From: Pseudomonadales bacterium
GTDB taxonomy: Bacteria; Pseudomonadota; Gammaproteobacteria; Pseudomonadales; UBA7239
Assembly: GCA_041395665.1 (NCBI GenBank)
Contig: JAWLAB010000002.1
Span: forward strand, 124,001 to 188,000
Reading direction: 5' to 3'
Length of the DNA stretch: 64,000 bases
Position 1 is the first letter of the stretch. Each line of letters begins with the position of its first letter. Shown piece after piece: positions 43,542 to 50,805 of this stretch. The position numbers and the translations under genes were made by a program. Under the pieces are notes generated by a model that was not told the DNA's origin, did no database searches, and worked only from the letters and a program-made list of their open reading frames with translations.

Positions 43542-44315
43542 TCAGCGCTTCATCGGCAGTGCTAACAACTGCGGCGCTTGTTGGTTGCGCGCAATACGCA
43601 AGCCGTGTTTGATGTCTTCGTTGTATTCCTGCGGCAATTCCAACCATTGCTTGTGCGATCTATCCCAATAACCACTGCGCGCGCCGTCCATCGACTGAAA
43701 ATAAAATTCCGTGCGACCTAAACGCAAAAACTCTACCGTGAGATTTTCGTCGCCTAATTTCAGCTCTCCTTTCCACGCTTCAATACCGCGACCAAATTCC
43801 AATTCTTGTTGAAACGCTTCCAATAAAACGCGGTATTTATCTTGCAAAGACAAAGTAGAACTGGAAAGCTGTTGTTTGACTTTGCTCGTGCGCGCTAAAC
43901 GCTCTTCTTGATGAAAAGGCAAATCCAGTGCCACGAATTGTTCGAGTGCATCACTCATGCTGCGCATCAAAGGCACGATGCGATCCTGAATGGTTTGGCG
44001 GCTCGCCATTTGCGTGCGCAAGCTCGCCAACTCTTTATTTTGAGAGGCTAAACGATCCTGCATTTCTTGCGAATACTGTTCTTGGTAATCCACCGTCGCA
44101 GTGAGGCGTTTGTACTCCTCCACCATCGACTGCGTTTGCGCCTGCAAATTGGCAATATTTTTTTGCGCCGCCCCCGCTTCGGCGTTGGTGTCTTGCATGG
44201 CGGTGACATTGTCTTGCAGGGTTGCGCTGTGTGCCGAAGTAGCGACGATGAGAGCTGCTGCCGCTAACAGGCGCGCAACACCCTGACCCAGCAAATGGGG
44301 ACGAGAAACATGCAT
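43542..44315 (-). CDS. DUF3450 family periplasmic protein
   Basis: From the ATG at 44315 the protein has 257 residues, with a signal peptide (LLAAAALIVATSAHSA) and a long coiled coil (about 35-110). The C-terminal half contains LEFGRGIEAWKGEL and GYWDRSHKQW, typical of DUF3450. It is the first gene of the six-gene TonB/ExbB operon. Its biochemical role is unknown; it may contact the ExbB periplasmic region. Confidence 0.85.
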   Translation of the reverse strand: MHVSRPHLLGQGVARLLAAAALIVATSAHSATLQDNVTAMQDTNAEAGAAQKNIANLQAQTQSMVEEYKRLTATVDYQEQYSQEMQDRLASQNKELASLRTQMASRQTIQDRIVPLMRSMSDALEQFVALDLPFHQEERLARTSKVKQQLSSSTLSLQDKYRVLLEAFQQELEFGRGIEAWKGELKLGDENLTVEFLRLGRTEFYFQSMDGARSGYWDRSHKQWLELPQEYNEDIKHGLRIARNQQAPQLLALPMKR

Positions 44316-44374
44316 GATCTTAGCCCTAGTGATTTTTATTGGTATTAATTTAATTTTGTAGAGCAACTCTAGCG

Positions 44375-44422
44375 AAAAAAAATGGCGCGGGATAGCAGCT
44401 ATTTATCCCTATCCTACGCCAT
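44375..44422 (-). terminator. Intrinsic terminator after parC
   Basis: Arms at 44382-44395 and 44409-44422 pair over 14 bases with two mismatches (ATGGCGCGGGATAG against CTATCCTACGCCAT). On the - strand they are followed by a run of eight T. It lies 26 bases beyond the parC stop. Confidence 0.8.
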
Positions 44423-44447
44423 GATTTGTGATATGTCTCACAAATAA

Positions 44448-46700
44448 TCAACGATCCGTTACTTCAATACGATCAACACTCTGGAAACCACGCGGCAATT
44501 TATTACCACGACGACCGCGCTCACCGCGATATTCGTCGAAGTCATTGCCTTTCAACACGGTATGCCGTTTGCCGGAATACACCATCAATTGCTGGCCTTT
44601 ACTCACCACCGCAACAAATTGCAAAAACTCCTCACGCGCTTCTAAACGCGCGGAAGGAATATTCATAATTTTATTGCCTTTACCTTTTGCTAATTCCGGC
44701 AATTCGTTCAAAGGAAACACCAACAAACGACCTTCATTGCTAATCGCAATCAACAAATCATTCGCCACATCACGCACTAAACAAGGCGGCAAGACATTGG
44801 CTTTTTCCGGCACCGTGAGCAGCGCTTTGCCTGTGCGGTTTTTGCTCTGTAAATCCGCAAGCTTTGCGACAAAACCATAACCGGCATCACTGGCAAGCAA
44901 TACGCGCTCGTCGTCATTACCCATCAGCATTGACAAGAAAGTTGCGCCAAGCGGTGGCGATAATTTACCCGTCAACGGCTCACCCTGCCCACGCGCCGAC
45001 GGCAGCGTATGTGCCGCCATCGAATAACTGCGCCCCGTGGAATCCAACAACAACACAGGTTGATTGCTTCTCCCGCGCGCCGCTTGCAAGAAACTATCTC
45101 CCGATTTGTAACTCAAGCTCGCTGGATCAATTTCATGCCCTTTCGCAGCACGAATCCAACCTTTTTCTGACAACACCACGGTGACAGGGTCCACACTCAA
45201 CAAATCCGCTTCAGAAAATGCTTGCGCTTCTGTACGCGCCACCAAAGGTGAACGGCGTGCATCGCCGTGTTGCAGTGCCACTTCCTGCAATTCTTTGCGC
45301 AATAAGTTTTTCAGCTTGCGCGGTGATTCCAACAGCGCTTTCAGCTCCGCGCGCTCTTTGGCGAGTGCATCCTGCTCGCCGCGAATTTTCATTTCTTCCA
45401 AACGTGCCAACTGACGCAACTTGGTATCGAGTATGTAATCTGTCTGCGCTTCCGTTAAACCAAAACGCGCCATCAGCACCGCTTTCGGTTCTTCTTCGGT
45501 GCGAATGATGTGAATGACTTCATCGAGATTGAGGAAAGCAATCAGCAAGCCTTCCAACAAATGCAAACGCTGTTCGACTTTATCCAAACGGTATTGCAAA
45601 CGACGGCGTACGGTTTCTTGGCGGAACACCAACCATTCACTCAATACCTGCTGTAAGTTTTTCACCGCAGGTCGACCATCCAAACCAATCACATTCATAT
45701 TGACGCGATAGTTTTTTTCCAGATCTGTCGTCGCAAATAAATGATTCATCAATGCTTCAACATCAATGCGATTTGAACGCGGAATAATCACGATACGCGT
45801 TGGATTTTCGTGATCGGATTCGTCACGCAAATCTTCCACCATCGGCAGTTTTTTCGCCTGTATCTGCGCGGCGATTTGCTCGATCACTTTGTTGCCAGAC
45901 ACTTGATGCGGCAGCGCTGTAATGACGATATCGCCATCTTCTTTTTTCCACACCGCGCGCATTTTTAGTGTGCCGCGACCGGTGGCATACATCGCCATCA
46001 AATCCTGCACTGGCGTGATAATTTCCGCTTCGGTGGGAAAATCAGGTGCAGGTAAATGCGCGCACAATTCTGCAATGCTCGCGCTTGGGTTATCCAACAA
46101 ATGTACCGTTGCGGCGATTACTTCGCGCAAATTGTGCGGCGGCACATCGGTGGCCATACCCACCGCAATACCTGTTGTGCCGTTCAATAACAGCGCCGGC
46201 ACTTTCGCCGGCAACACCGTAGGCTCTTCCAAAGTGCCGTCAAAATTGGGCGTCCAATCTACCGTGCCCTGTTCCAATTCACTCAACAATAAATCGGAAA
46301 ACGCCGTGAGTTTCGATTCTGTGTAACGCATCGCTGCAAAAGATTTTGGATCATCCGGCGAACCCCAGTTGCCTTGACCATCCACCAGCGGGTATCGAAA
46401 AGAAAATGGCTGCGCCATCAACACCATCGCTTCATACGCTGCACTGTCACCGTGCGGATGAAACTTACCAATCACATCACCGACGGTGCGCGCCGACTTT
46501 TTGTATTTCGCGCCGGCTTTTAATCCCAATTCGCTCATCGCATACACAATGCGGCGCTGCACAGGTTTCAAACCATCACCGATGTGCGGCAGCGCGCGGT
46601 CAAGAATGACATACATGGAATAATTCAAATACGCCTGCTCGGTAAAATGTGCGAGCGGTCGCTGTTCAATATCGCCAAAAAAATTCAATTCTTGTGTCAT
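44448..46700 (-). CDS. parC: DNA topoisomerase IV subunit A
   Basis: The 750-residue protein is a full-length ParC. The catalytic Tyr126 lies in AAMRYTES. The quinolone-determining region HPHGDSAAYEAM has Ser86 and Glu90, the wild-type residues. C-terminal blades of the beta-pinwheel domain follow. It decatenates daughter chromosomes with ParE. Here parE lies over 4 kb upstream instead of adjacent, with accessory genes between them. Confidence 0.95.
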   Translation of the reverse strand: MTQELNFFGDIEQRPLAHFTEQAYLNYSMYVILDRALPHIGDGLKPVQRRIVYAMSELGLKAGAKYKKSARTVGDVIGKFHPHGDSAAYEAMVLMAQPFSFRYPLVDGQGNWGSPDDPKSFAAMRYTESKLTAFSDLLLSELEQGTVDWTPNFDGTLEEPTVLPAKVPALLLNGTTGIAVGMATDVPPHNLREVIAATVHLLDNPSASIAELCAHLPAPDFPTEAEIITPVQDLMAMYATGRGTLKMRAVWKKEDGDIVITALPHQVSGNKVIEQIAAQIQAKKLPMVEDLRDESDHENPTRIVIIPRSNRIDVEALMNHLFATTDLEKNYRVNMNVIGLDGRPAVKNLQQVLSEWLVFRQETVRRRLQYRLDKVEQRLHLLEGLLIAFLNLDEVIHIIRTEEEPKAVLMARFGLTEAQTDYILDTKLRQLARLEEMKIRGEQDALAKERAELKALLESPRKLKNLLRKELQEVALQHGDARRSPLVARTEAQAFSEADLLSVDPVTVVLSEKGWIRAAKGHEIDPASLSYKSGDSFLQAARGRSNQPVLLLDSTGRSYSMAAHTLPSARGQGEPLTGKLSPPLGATFLSMLMGNDDERVLLASDAGYGFVAKLADLQSKNRTGKALLTVPEKANVLPPCLVRDVANDLLIAISNEGRLLVFPLNELPELAKGKGNKIMNIPSARLEAREEFLQFVAVVSKGQQLMVYSGKRHTVLKGNDFDEYRGERGRRGNKLPRGFQSVDRIEVTDR

Positions 46701-46711
46701 TCAGTATTTCT

Positions 46712-46774
46712 CTACATATTTTCTTTCATGAATACAGACGCATCAAGCACACAGCAGTCCACCGCCTCAGGCAT
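46712..46774 (-). pseudogene. Truncated VapC-type PIN-domain toxin remnant
   Basis: This 20-codon frame starts with an ATG that shares its A with the TGA of the AbrB-type gene (TGATG), the usual antitoxin-toxin coupling. It reads CVLDASVFMKE, the classic first strand of a PIN domain with the catalytic Asp11, then ends in TAG 11 bases before the parC start. The remaining 100 or so residues of a VapC are missing. I read it as a toxin lost by a deletion ending at parC. Confidence 0.6.
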
Positions 46775-47037
46775 CAGCGTTTGCTCTCCTGAGCTGCTTC
46801 TTTCTTTCGATCAAGCATGAGCTCATTAGCCAGCGAAACCTCTTCTCCACCCCCTTCTGGCAACGCAGCTTGAAAGTGCGACTGCGCGTACCGAAGGCAA
46901 ACCAATTTACTGGCTAGCACCAACTCACTATCCCGCTCCTCGCAAATCAGCTCATCACCCAGATTGATATGGAGCTTCTCTCGCAGGTCAGCCGGTATGA
47001 CAACCCTGCCACCCTGTGACACTTTAACCGCATACAT
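46774..47037 (-). CDS. SpoVT/AbrB-domain antitoxin (VapB-like), now orphan
   Basis: An 87-residue protein with a good AAGGAGAAG ribosome binding site. The N-terminal swapped-hairpin domain has GGRVVIPADLREKL and LGDEL; the C-terminal half is acidic and probably disordered, as in antitoxins that wrap a toxin. Its partner toxin survives only as a 20-codon stub. Confidence 0.82.
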   Translation of the reverse strand: MYAVKVSQGGRVVIPADLREKLHINLGDELICEERDSELVLASKLVCLRYAQSHFQAALPEGGGEEVSLANELMLDRKKEAAQESKR

Positions 47038-47113
47038 GCCACTTCTCCTTTGATATGCCGTATAACAGAAATGATACCGTCATCTAACTATGCACATATA
47101 TTGCTAATAAGCA

Positions 47114-48187
47114 TCAATCCGCCAGAATCGTTGCCGTAACTACATCCAACCATGCAGGATGCGACACACCAAACAAACGAATAAAAGCAGGCCAAGCCTT
47201 TTTTACTAGCTTTAACATAGCTGGAGGTGCAGCATTTTTTGCCTCCAGCAGAACATCCAAATCGTCCTCGCCTAACACGGTTAACAGGCAAGCGGCTTGC
47301 AGCATGTCTTTATCTGATTTTGCTGAAAAAGTGGCAGGGCGCAGCTGTGAAATAGCCAGCTTGTGCCAGCAAAACCGCGCGGGCGACGGCACACGTACCG
47401 GCACTAATTGCGATTTACCGATGGCAACGGCATCAATAGTGTCTACTAGTAAATAGTCCAAATACTCCAACGCGATAGCGTGTGCTGCCAACCCCGGAAT
47501 GGCAACAGTCTGGTACGGCATGTGCTGACGGCTAGCAGCAACCAGAAGATCCAGCTTGATTTCCCTTCCAACTACACGCCAAGAAGAACTAGGCGTCGCA
47601 TGCCCCAACGCAGGAACTTCTATAAATTTCAAACCAGTGCTTTGCAGCAGACCATGCAGCCCTTCTTCGAGTAAGGGAACAGCAAGCCTAATGCTAGCCG
47701 GCTGTGCAACATCCAAATCCTGCGTGGCAACGACTGGTTTCATCGCGTAACCAAGGTGGTTGGAGAGACAACGAAAAGCTCGCGTACCCACCAGTACACC
47801 ACCTGCTTGGAAGTAACTCGCATTGGCTAGGGCTGCCAACACTATTGCTGCATCATTATCTTCTGCCGCGAGCCCCAACTTACGCAGGTGCTTTGCAGCT
47901 CTCTCAATACGCTGCAAATCCTCAATCTGCGCCTGCGCCTGCTGGTGAACCTCGCCGCCTTCAATACCAAGATAGATCGGCGTAAGCGGCTTGCCATTCC
48001 CTCCCTGCCGCCGCCACTTGGCGTAACTGCCACCGCGCTCCTTATTTTCCAGAGAAATATGACCTGGCGGCAAAGGGTCAACCCGCTCCTGCGCAAAACC
48101 CAGCTCCATAGCAGCAGCAAACTGGTCTTTTGTCATTTGGTCGAAGCGTTTGAAACTAAATGGCTGCTTTCGCATATAGGTACCCAT
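47114..48187 (-). CDS. GSU2403-type nucleotidyltransferase-fold protein
   Basis: The product (357 residues from the ATG at 48187; a GTG at 48193 is possible) has the pattern of the GSU2403 nucleotidyltransferase family. VGTRAFRCL is near 133-141 and the acidic pair DLD near 157-159, followed by a predicted substrate-binding half. It lies just downstream of an XRE regulator, separated by repeated TTGGGTA half-sites. That suggests a regulated two-gene module, possibly toxin-antitoxin or phage defence. This is inference. Confidence 0.68.
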   Translation of the reverse strand: MGTYMRKQPFSFKRFDQMTKDQFAAAMELGFAQERVDPLPPGHISLENKERGGSYAKWRRQGGNGKPLTPIYLGIEGGEVHQQAQAQIEDLQRIERAAKHLRKLGLAAEDNDAAIVLAALANASYFQAGGVLVGTRAFRCLSNHLGYAMKPVVATQDLDVAQPASIRLAVPLLEEGLHGLLQSTGLKFIEVPALGHATPSSSWRVVGREIKLDLLVAASRQHMPYQTVAIPGLAAHAIALEYLDYLLVDTIDAVAIGKSQLVPVRVPSPARFCWHKLAISQLRPATFSAKSDKDMLQAACLLTVLGEDDLDVLLEAKNAAPPAMLKLVKKAWPAFIRLFGVSHPAWLDVVTATILAD

Positions 48188-48228
48188 GCACACAATGTTG
48201 GGTAATAAATATACTTTATTTTACCCAA
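48181..48228. promoter_or_regulatory. Putative operator with TTGGGTA/TACCCAA half-sites
   Basis: TTGGGTAA at 48198-48205 and TTACCCAA at 48221-48228 form a perfect 8-bp inverted repeat. A further TACCCA lies at 48181-48186. The sites span the end of the XRE gene and the start of the nucleotidyltransferase gene. They would suit binding by the XRE protein, but could instead form an attenuator hairpin. Confidence 0.45.
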
Positions 48229-48592
48229 CAAGCGCAGGCGGCTTGCCCATCACTTTGAGAATTTCCAGCGCTATCAATCGCCTGTCAGACGGCAACGCAC
48301 GAAAATAGCGGCGTAACAACAAAATTTCCTTTTGTGTTTCTGCCACTTCATCCACATCCAGCCCGTCGGGTATTTCGACACCAACTCCACCGCCCTCAGC
48401 AACGGCAAAAATGGAAGATAACGGTGCTTGCAGTGCATCAGATAACCGAATCAGTAAATCAAGTGAAGGCTGTCGATTTCCATTTTCTATACGCGACAAG
48501 TAACCAGCATCCGCATCAATAGCCGCCGCCAGAGTTTCTTGAGTCAACCCTTTTTGTTTGCGAATGATGTGAATAGCGTACCCAATGTCCAT
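48221..48592 (-). CDS. XRE-family transcriptional regulator
   Basis: A 123-residue protein with an N-terminal HTH_XRE domain (IRKQKGLTQETLAAAI, then GYLSRIENGNRQPS) and a C-terminal helical region. It precedes the nucleotidyltransferase gene by 33 bases on the same strand and probably regulates it, possibly as the antitoxin or control element of that pair. Confidence 0.85.
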   Translation of the reverse strand: MDIGYAIHIIRKQKGLTQETLAAAIDADAGYLSRIENGNRQPSLDLLIRLSDALQAPLSSIFAVAEGGGVGVEIPDGLDVDEVAETQKEILLLRRYFRALPSDRRLIALEILKVMGKPPALVG

Positions 48593-48637
48593 CTGGGCAT
48601 TTTGTGGCGGGCTTTGCCTAGTTGGCAGTTACATATT

Positions 48638-48660
48638 GGCATATTTGATTTAATTATGCC
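48638..48660. promoter_or_regulatory. Inverted repeat between divergent genes
   Basis: GGCATA (48638-48643) and TATGCC (48655-48660) form an inverted repeat with an AT-rich 11-base spacer. It lies in the 107-base gap between the XRE gene and the divergent gene at 48700. A regulatory site is plausible. No confident -35/-10 pair was found. Confidence 0.3.
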
Positions 48661-48699
48661 TTTAAGACACAATTTAAAGAAGATGATAAGAAGCAGAAT

Positions 48700-49017
48700 A
48701 TGTCCGACACAATACTAACTGGGATATTTGCTCTAGCTGGAACGATGATTGGCGGTCTACTTACTTACATGGCTGCCAGAGTTGACCACCGCTGGAAGAG
48801 AGCTAAAAAGCATATCGGGCAGCTATGCGATCAAGTCACCTCTTACTATCAATTAGAGCAGATTTATAAAGAAGAACTTGCTCAACTAGACCCGCAGAAA
48901 CGCAGCCCTAAGACAATCATGGAAGACATGCGATCCAGAGTTTCACAGTCTGGTGAATACGAACGACCAATGATGACGAGCTTAGCAGCAAATAAAATTC
49001 GTCAAGAATGGCTATAA
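48700..49017 (+). CDS. Small membrane-anchored protein, unrecognised
   Basis: A 105-residue protein with one N-terminal membrane helix (about 5-26) followed by a charged, helical cytoplasmic tail. I recognise no family. It begins a short + strand run of three small genes inside the parC-parE accessory region. Confidence 0.6.
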   Translation: MSDTILTGIFALAGTMIGGLLTYMAARVDHRWKRAKKHIGQLCDQVTSYYQLEQIYKEELAQLDPQKRSPKTIMEDMRSRVSQSGEYERPMMTSLAANKIRQEWL

Positions 49018-49148
49018 CAAAATAAAAAATAACACCCAGTCAATCTCTAAAATAGGAGCAATTATCGAAAAACAACAAAAAAATCAACAAGAAAACGAAA
49101 AATCCAAACTATAACTTTCCATCACAAAAACACACTGAGAACATCAAA

Positions 49149-49571
49149 ATGAAAGCTATTTCTATAATTGCACTGATTTTTGCATCCATTGCCATGCTGA
49201 TCCCTGTAGGAGGGCCGTACATTGCTATTTTTTGTAGTCTACTTGCGATGATTTCATTCAGATGGGAACCCACACTATCTGGAATTACTTTTGGAATAAA
49301 CATACTAAATACGGCATTTCTTTCTCCCAGCCTTGTAGTTGCCGGCGCAGCAGTTAAGGCCGCGCCAGCCATAACCGCTTCGGCCACTGCCTTACAAGCC
49401 GGACTAAATGGAGTCGACCCCAATGCTGCTACTGCTGTCACATCGGCAGCGGCAGCAGGAGACAAGCCCAGCTTATATGCCATATTTATTGGGCTACATA
49501 TAGCAGCATTTGTAGTGGCTGTACTTATTCGATTGATTGCTGGTTCGCCAAAAAACAAAGAGGCAACATGA
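49149..49571 (+). CDS. Small Ala-rich membrane protein, unrecognised
   Basis: A 140-residue protein with hydrophobic segments at about 3-22, 24-42 and 110-132. Between them is an Ala/Thr-rich stretch (about 65-100). The start has no strong ribosome binding site. There is no recognisable domain. It may be a bacteriocin-immunity-like or stress membrane protein, but nothing in the sequence decides this. Confidence 0.55.
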   Translation: MKAISIIALIFASIAMLIPVGGPYIAIFCSLLAMISFRWEPTLSGITFGINILNTAFLSPSLVVAGAAVKAAPAITASATALQAGLNGVDPNAATAVTSAAAAGDKPSLYAIFIGLHIAAFVVAVLIRLIAGSPKNKEAT

Positions 49572-49612
49572 GCTCATCAAAAAATTACTGCATGCATAGA
49601 TAAGGATTCATA

Positions 49613-49993
49613 ATGAAAGAAATACTCTTCATCAGCACTCTAGTTTTTTCATGTACCGCATTTGCGCAAAACAAAATCCCAGTCCAATTTCACGGGCTAT
49701 ACGAAGGAAATAAAGCAACATGCGGGAGGGAGCCCATCATGTACGATTACTCAGATAATGGGTTTGATATAGGAGCCGAAGGAATTTCTGGATTTGAAGA
49801 AGGCTGTGGGCTAGAGAAAGCACTTTCTCAATCTGAGCTATCTTTTACTGGAAGTTTTTCTTGTGGCGGGCCAGATGAGAGTGAAACCGTAAAGGTAACC
49901 CTGACTCTATCTCCTGATAAAAAAACAATTACCACCTCCAGCAATAAAAGTATCGTTGCATTTGGCAATGGAAAATACTATCGCTGCAAATAA
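49613..49993 (+). CDS. Small secreted protein, unrecognised
   Basis: A 126-residue protein with a signal peptide (MKEILFISTLVFSCTAFAQ) and four Cys in the mature part (ATCGRE, EEGCGLE, FSCGGP, YYRCK) that could form two disulfides. Its small, Cys-paired, beta-rich appearance suggests a periplasmic inhibitor or binding protein. An intrinsic terminator follows. Confidence 0.6.
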   Translation: MKEILFISTLVFSCTAFAQNKIPVQFHGLYEGNKATCGREPIMYDYSDNGFDIGAEGISGFEEGCGLEKALSQSELSFTGSFSCGGPDESETVKVTLTLSPDKKTITTSSNKSIVAFGNGKYYRCK

Positions 49994-50012
49994 ACGCTTG
50001 TTATCGGCAACT

Positions 50013-50043
50013 AAATAAAGCAGCTTCGGCTGCTTTATTTTTT
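50013..50043. terminator. Strong intrinsic terminator with UUCG loop
   Basis: A perfect 12-bp stem (AAATAAAGCAGC and GCTGCTTTATTT) closes on a TTCG loop and is followed by further T on the + strand. It ends the small-gene run. On the - strand it lies just beyond the displaced parE 3' end copy, so it was probably also the original parE terminator. Confidence 0.88.
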
Positions 50044-50051
50044 AGCCAATC

Positions 50052-50107
50052 TCCGCCAAATTACCTTTGCTCTCTAACCACTCTTTGCGATCACTGGCAC
50101 GTTTTTT
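50052..50107 (-). repeat. Displaced copy of the parE 3' end (copy 1)
   Basis: This matches 50813-50868 at 54 of 56 bases, with the first 44 identical. Read on the - strand it encodes KKRASDRKEWLESKGNLAE and then IG-stop, the C-terminus of ParE. The two mismatches fall at third codon positions and are synonymous. It lies next to the terminator that probably belonged to parE, and marks one border of the zeta-toxin module. Confidence 0.85.
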
Positions 50108-50276
50108 CACTAGATGGAATTTCGCTAAACACTTGACCATCACGCACAGTTACTAAAGGTGTTTTTGTTTGATGCGCTAATTCACGCGCTTTATCTGCCG
50201 CCCGGCGCAAGGCCACATCAATATGCTTAGCATCTTCATGTCGCGCTTCATTCAGAGACTTGGGCTTGCTATTCAT
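50091..50276 (-). CDS. Small partner protein of the zeta toxin, putative antitoxin
   Basis: A 61-residue, charged, helical protein whose ATG overlaps the zeta-toxin TGA. Such short partners often follow zeta-type kinases and may neutralise them. Its last codons (EKTCQ) run into the duplicated parE sequence, so its natural C-terminus may have been altered at the insertion junction. Confidence 0.62.
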   Translation of the reverse strand: MNSKPKSLNEARHEDAKHIDVALRRAADKARELAHQTKTPLVTVRDGQVFSEIPSSEKTCQ

Positions 50277-50800
50277 CGCTCACTCCAATCAATTAATTTA
50301 GGTATATTGCCACTGTTATCGTAATGTAACCAAATATCCACCAGAGACTTATAGCCCTGATGAAAGTTGTGCAGACCCGAATCAAAACGACGCCTAATAA
50401 CATCTTCAGGAATATGATGACCGCCTTGCGCCACACGAGCAGCAACCCGACGAATAGCCACATCTACACTTGGCAGCTCTAAAAAAATTAACTGAACATC
50501 ATAGCCAGCACGCTGCCAGCGTGGAATTGCATTCAAGTAACGCTTACCGCTCAGAGTAGTTTCTAAAGCAAAGCTATTGCCCTTCTTTTCTTGTTCCGCA
50601 ATTGCCTCAATCATCAATCGCGCAGCTTGAACAACTGCTAACTCTGGTGCAAATGGCGAAAGCCCTGCTGCAATCAAATCTGCATTAATAAATATTGGGC
50701 AATGCGCTTCATTCGGTAAAAATTCGCGTGCAAAAGTGGTTTTTCCAGCCCCATTAGGACCAGCAATAATCACTACTTTCTTTTTCGAAGCATCTGTCAT
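50273..50800 (-). CDS. Zeta-toxin family kinase
   Basis: A 175-residue P-loop protein with Walker A GPNGAGKT (14-21), an INADLIAAGLSP segment, and ALETTLSG, as in zeta-toxin/UDP-GlcNAc kinase-like proteins. Classical zeta toxins phosphorylate peptidoglycan precursors. It lies directly downstream of parE and is flanked by two copies of the parE 3' end, so it is an inserted module. Confidence 0.82.
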   Translation of the reverse strand: MTDASKKKVVIIAGPNGAGKTTFAREFLPNEAHCPIFINADLIAAGLSPFAPELAVVQAARLMIEAIAEQEKKGNSFALETTLSGKRYLNAIPRWQRAGYDVQLIFLELPSVDVAIRRVAARVAQGGHHIPEDVIRRRFDSGLHNFHQGYKSLVDIWLHYDNSGNIPKLIDWSER

Positions 50801-50805
50801 CGGTC

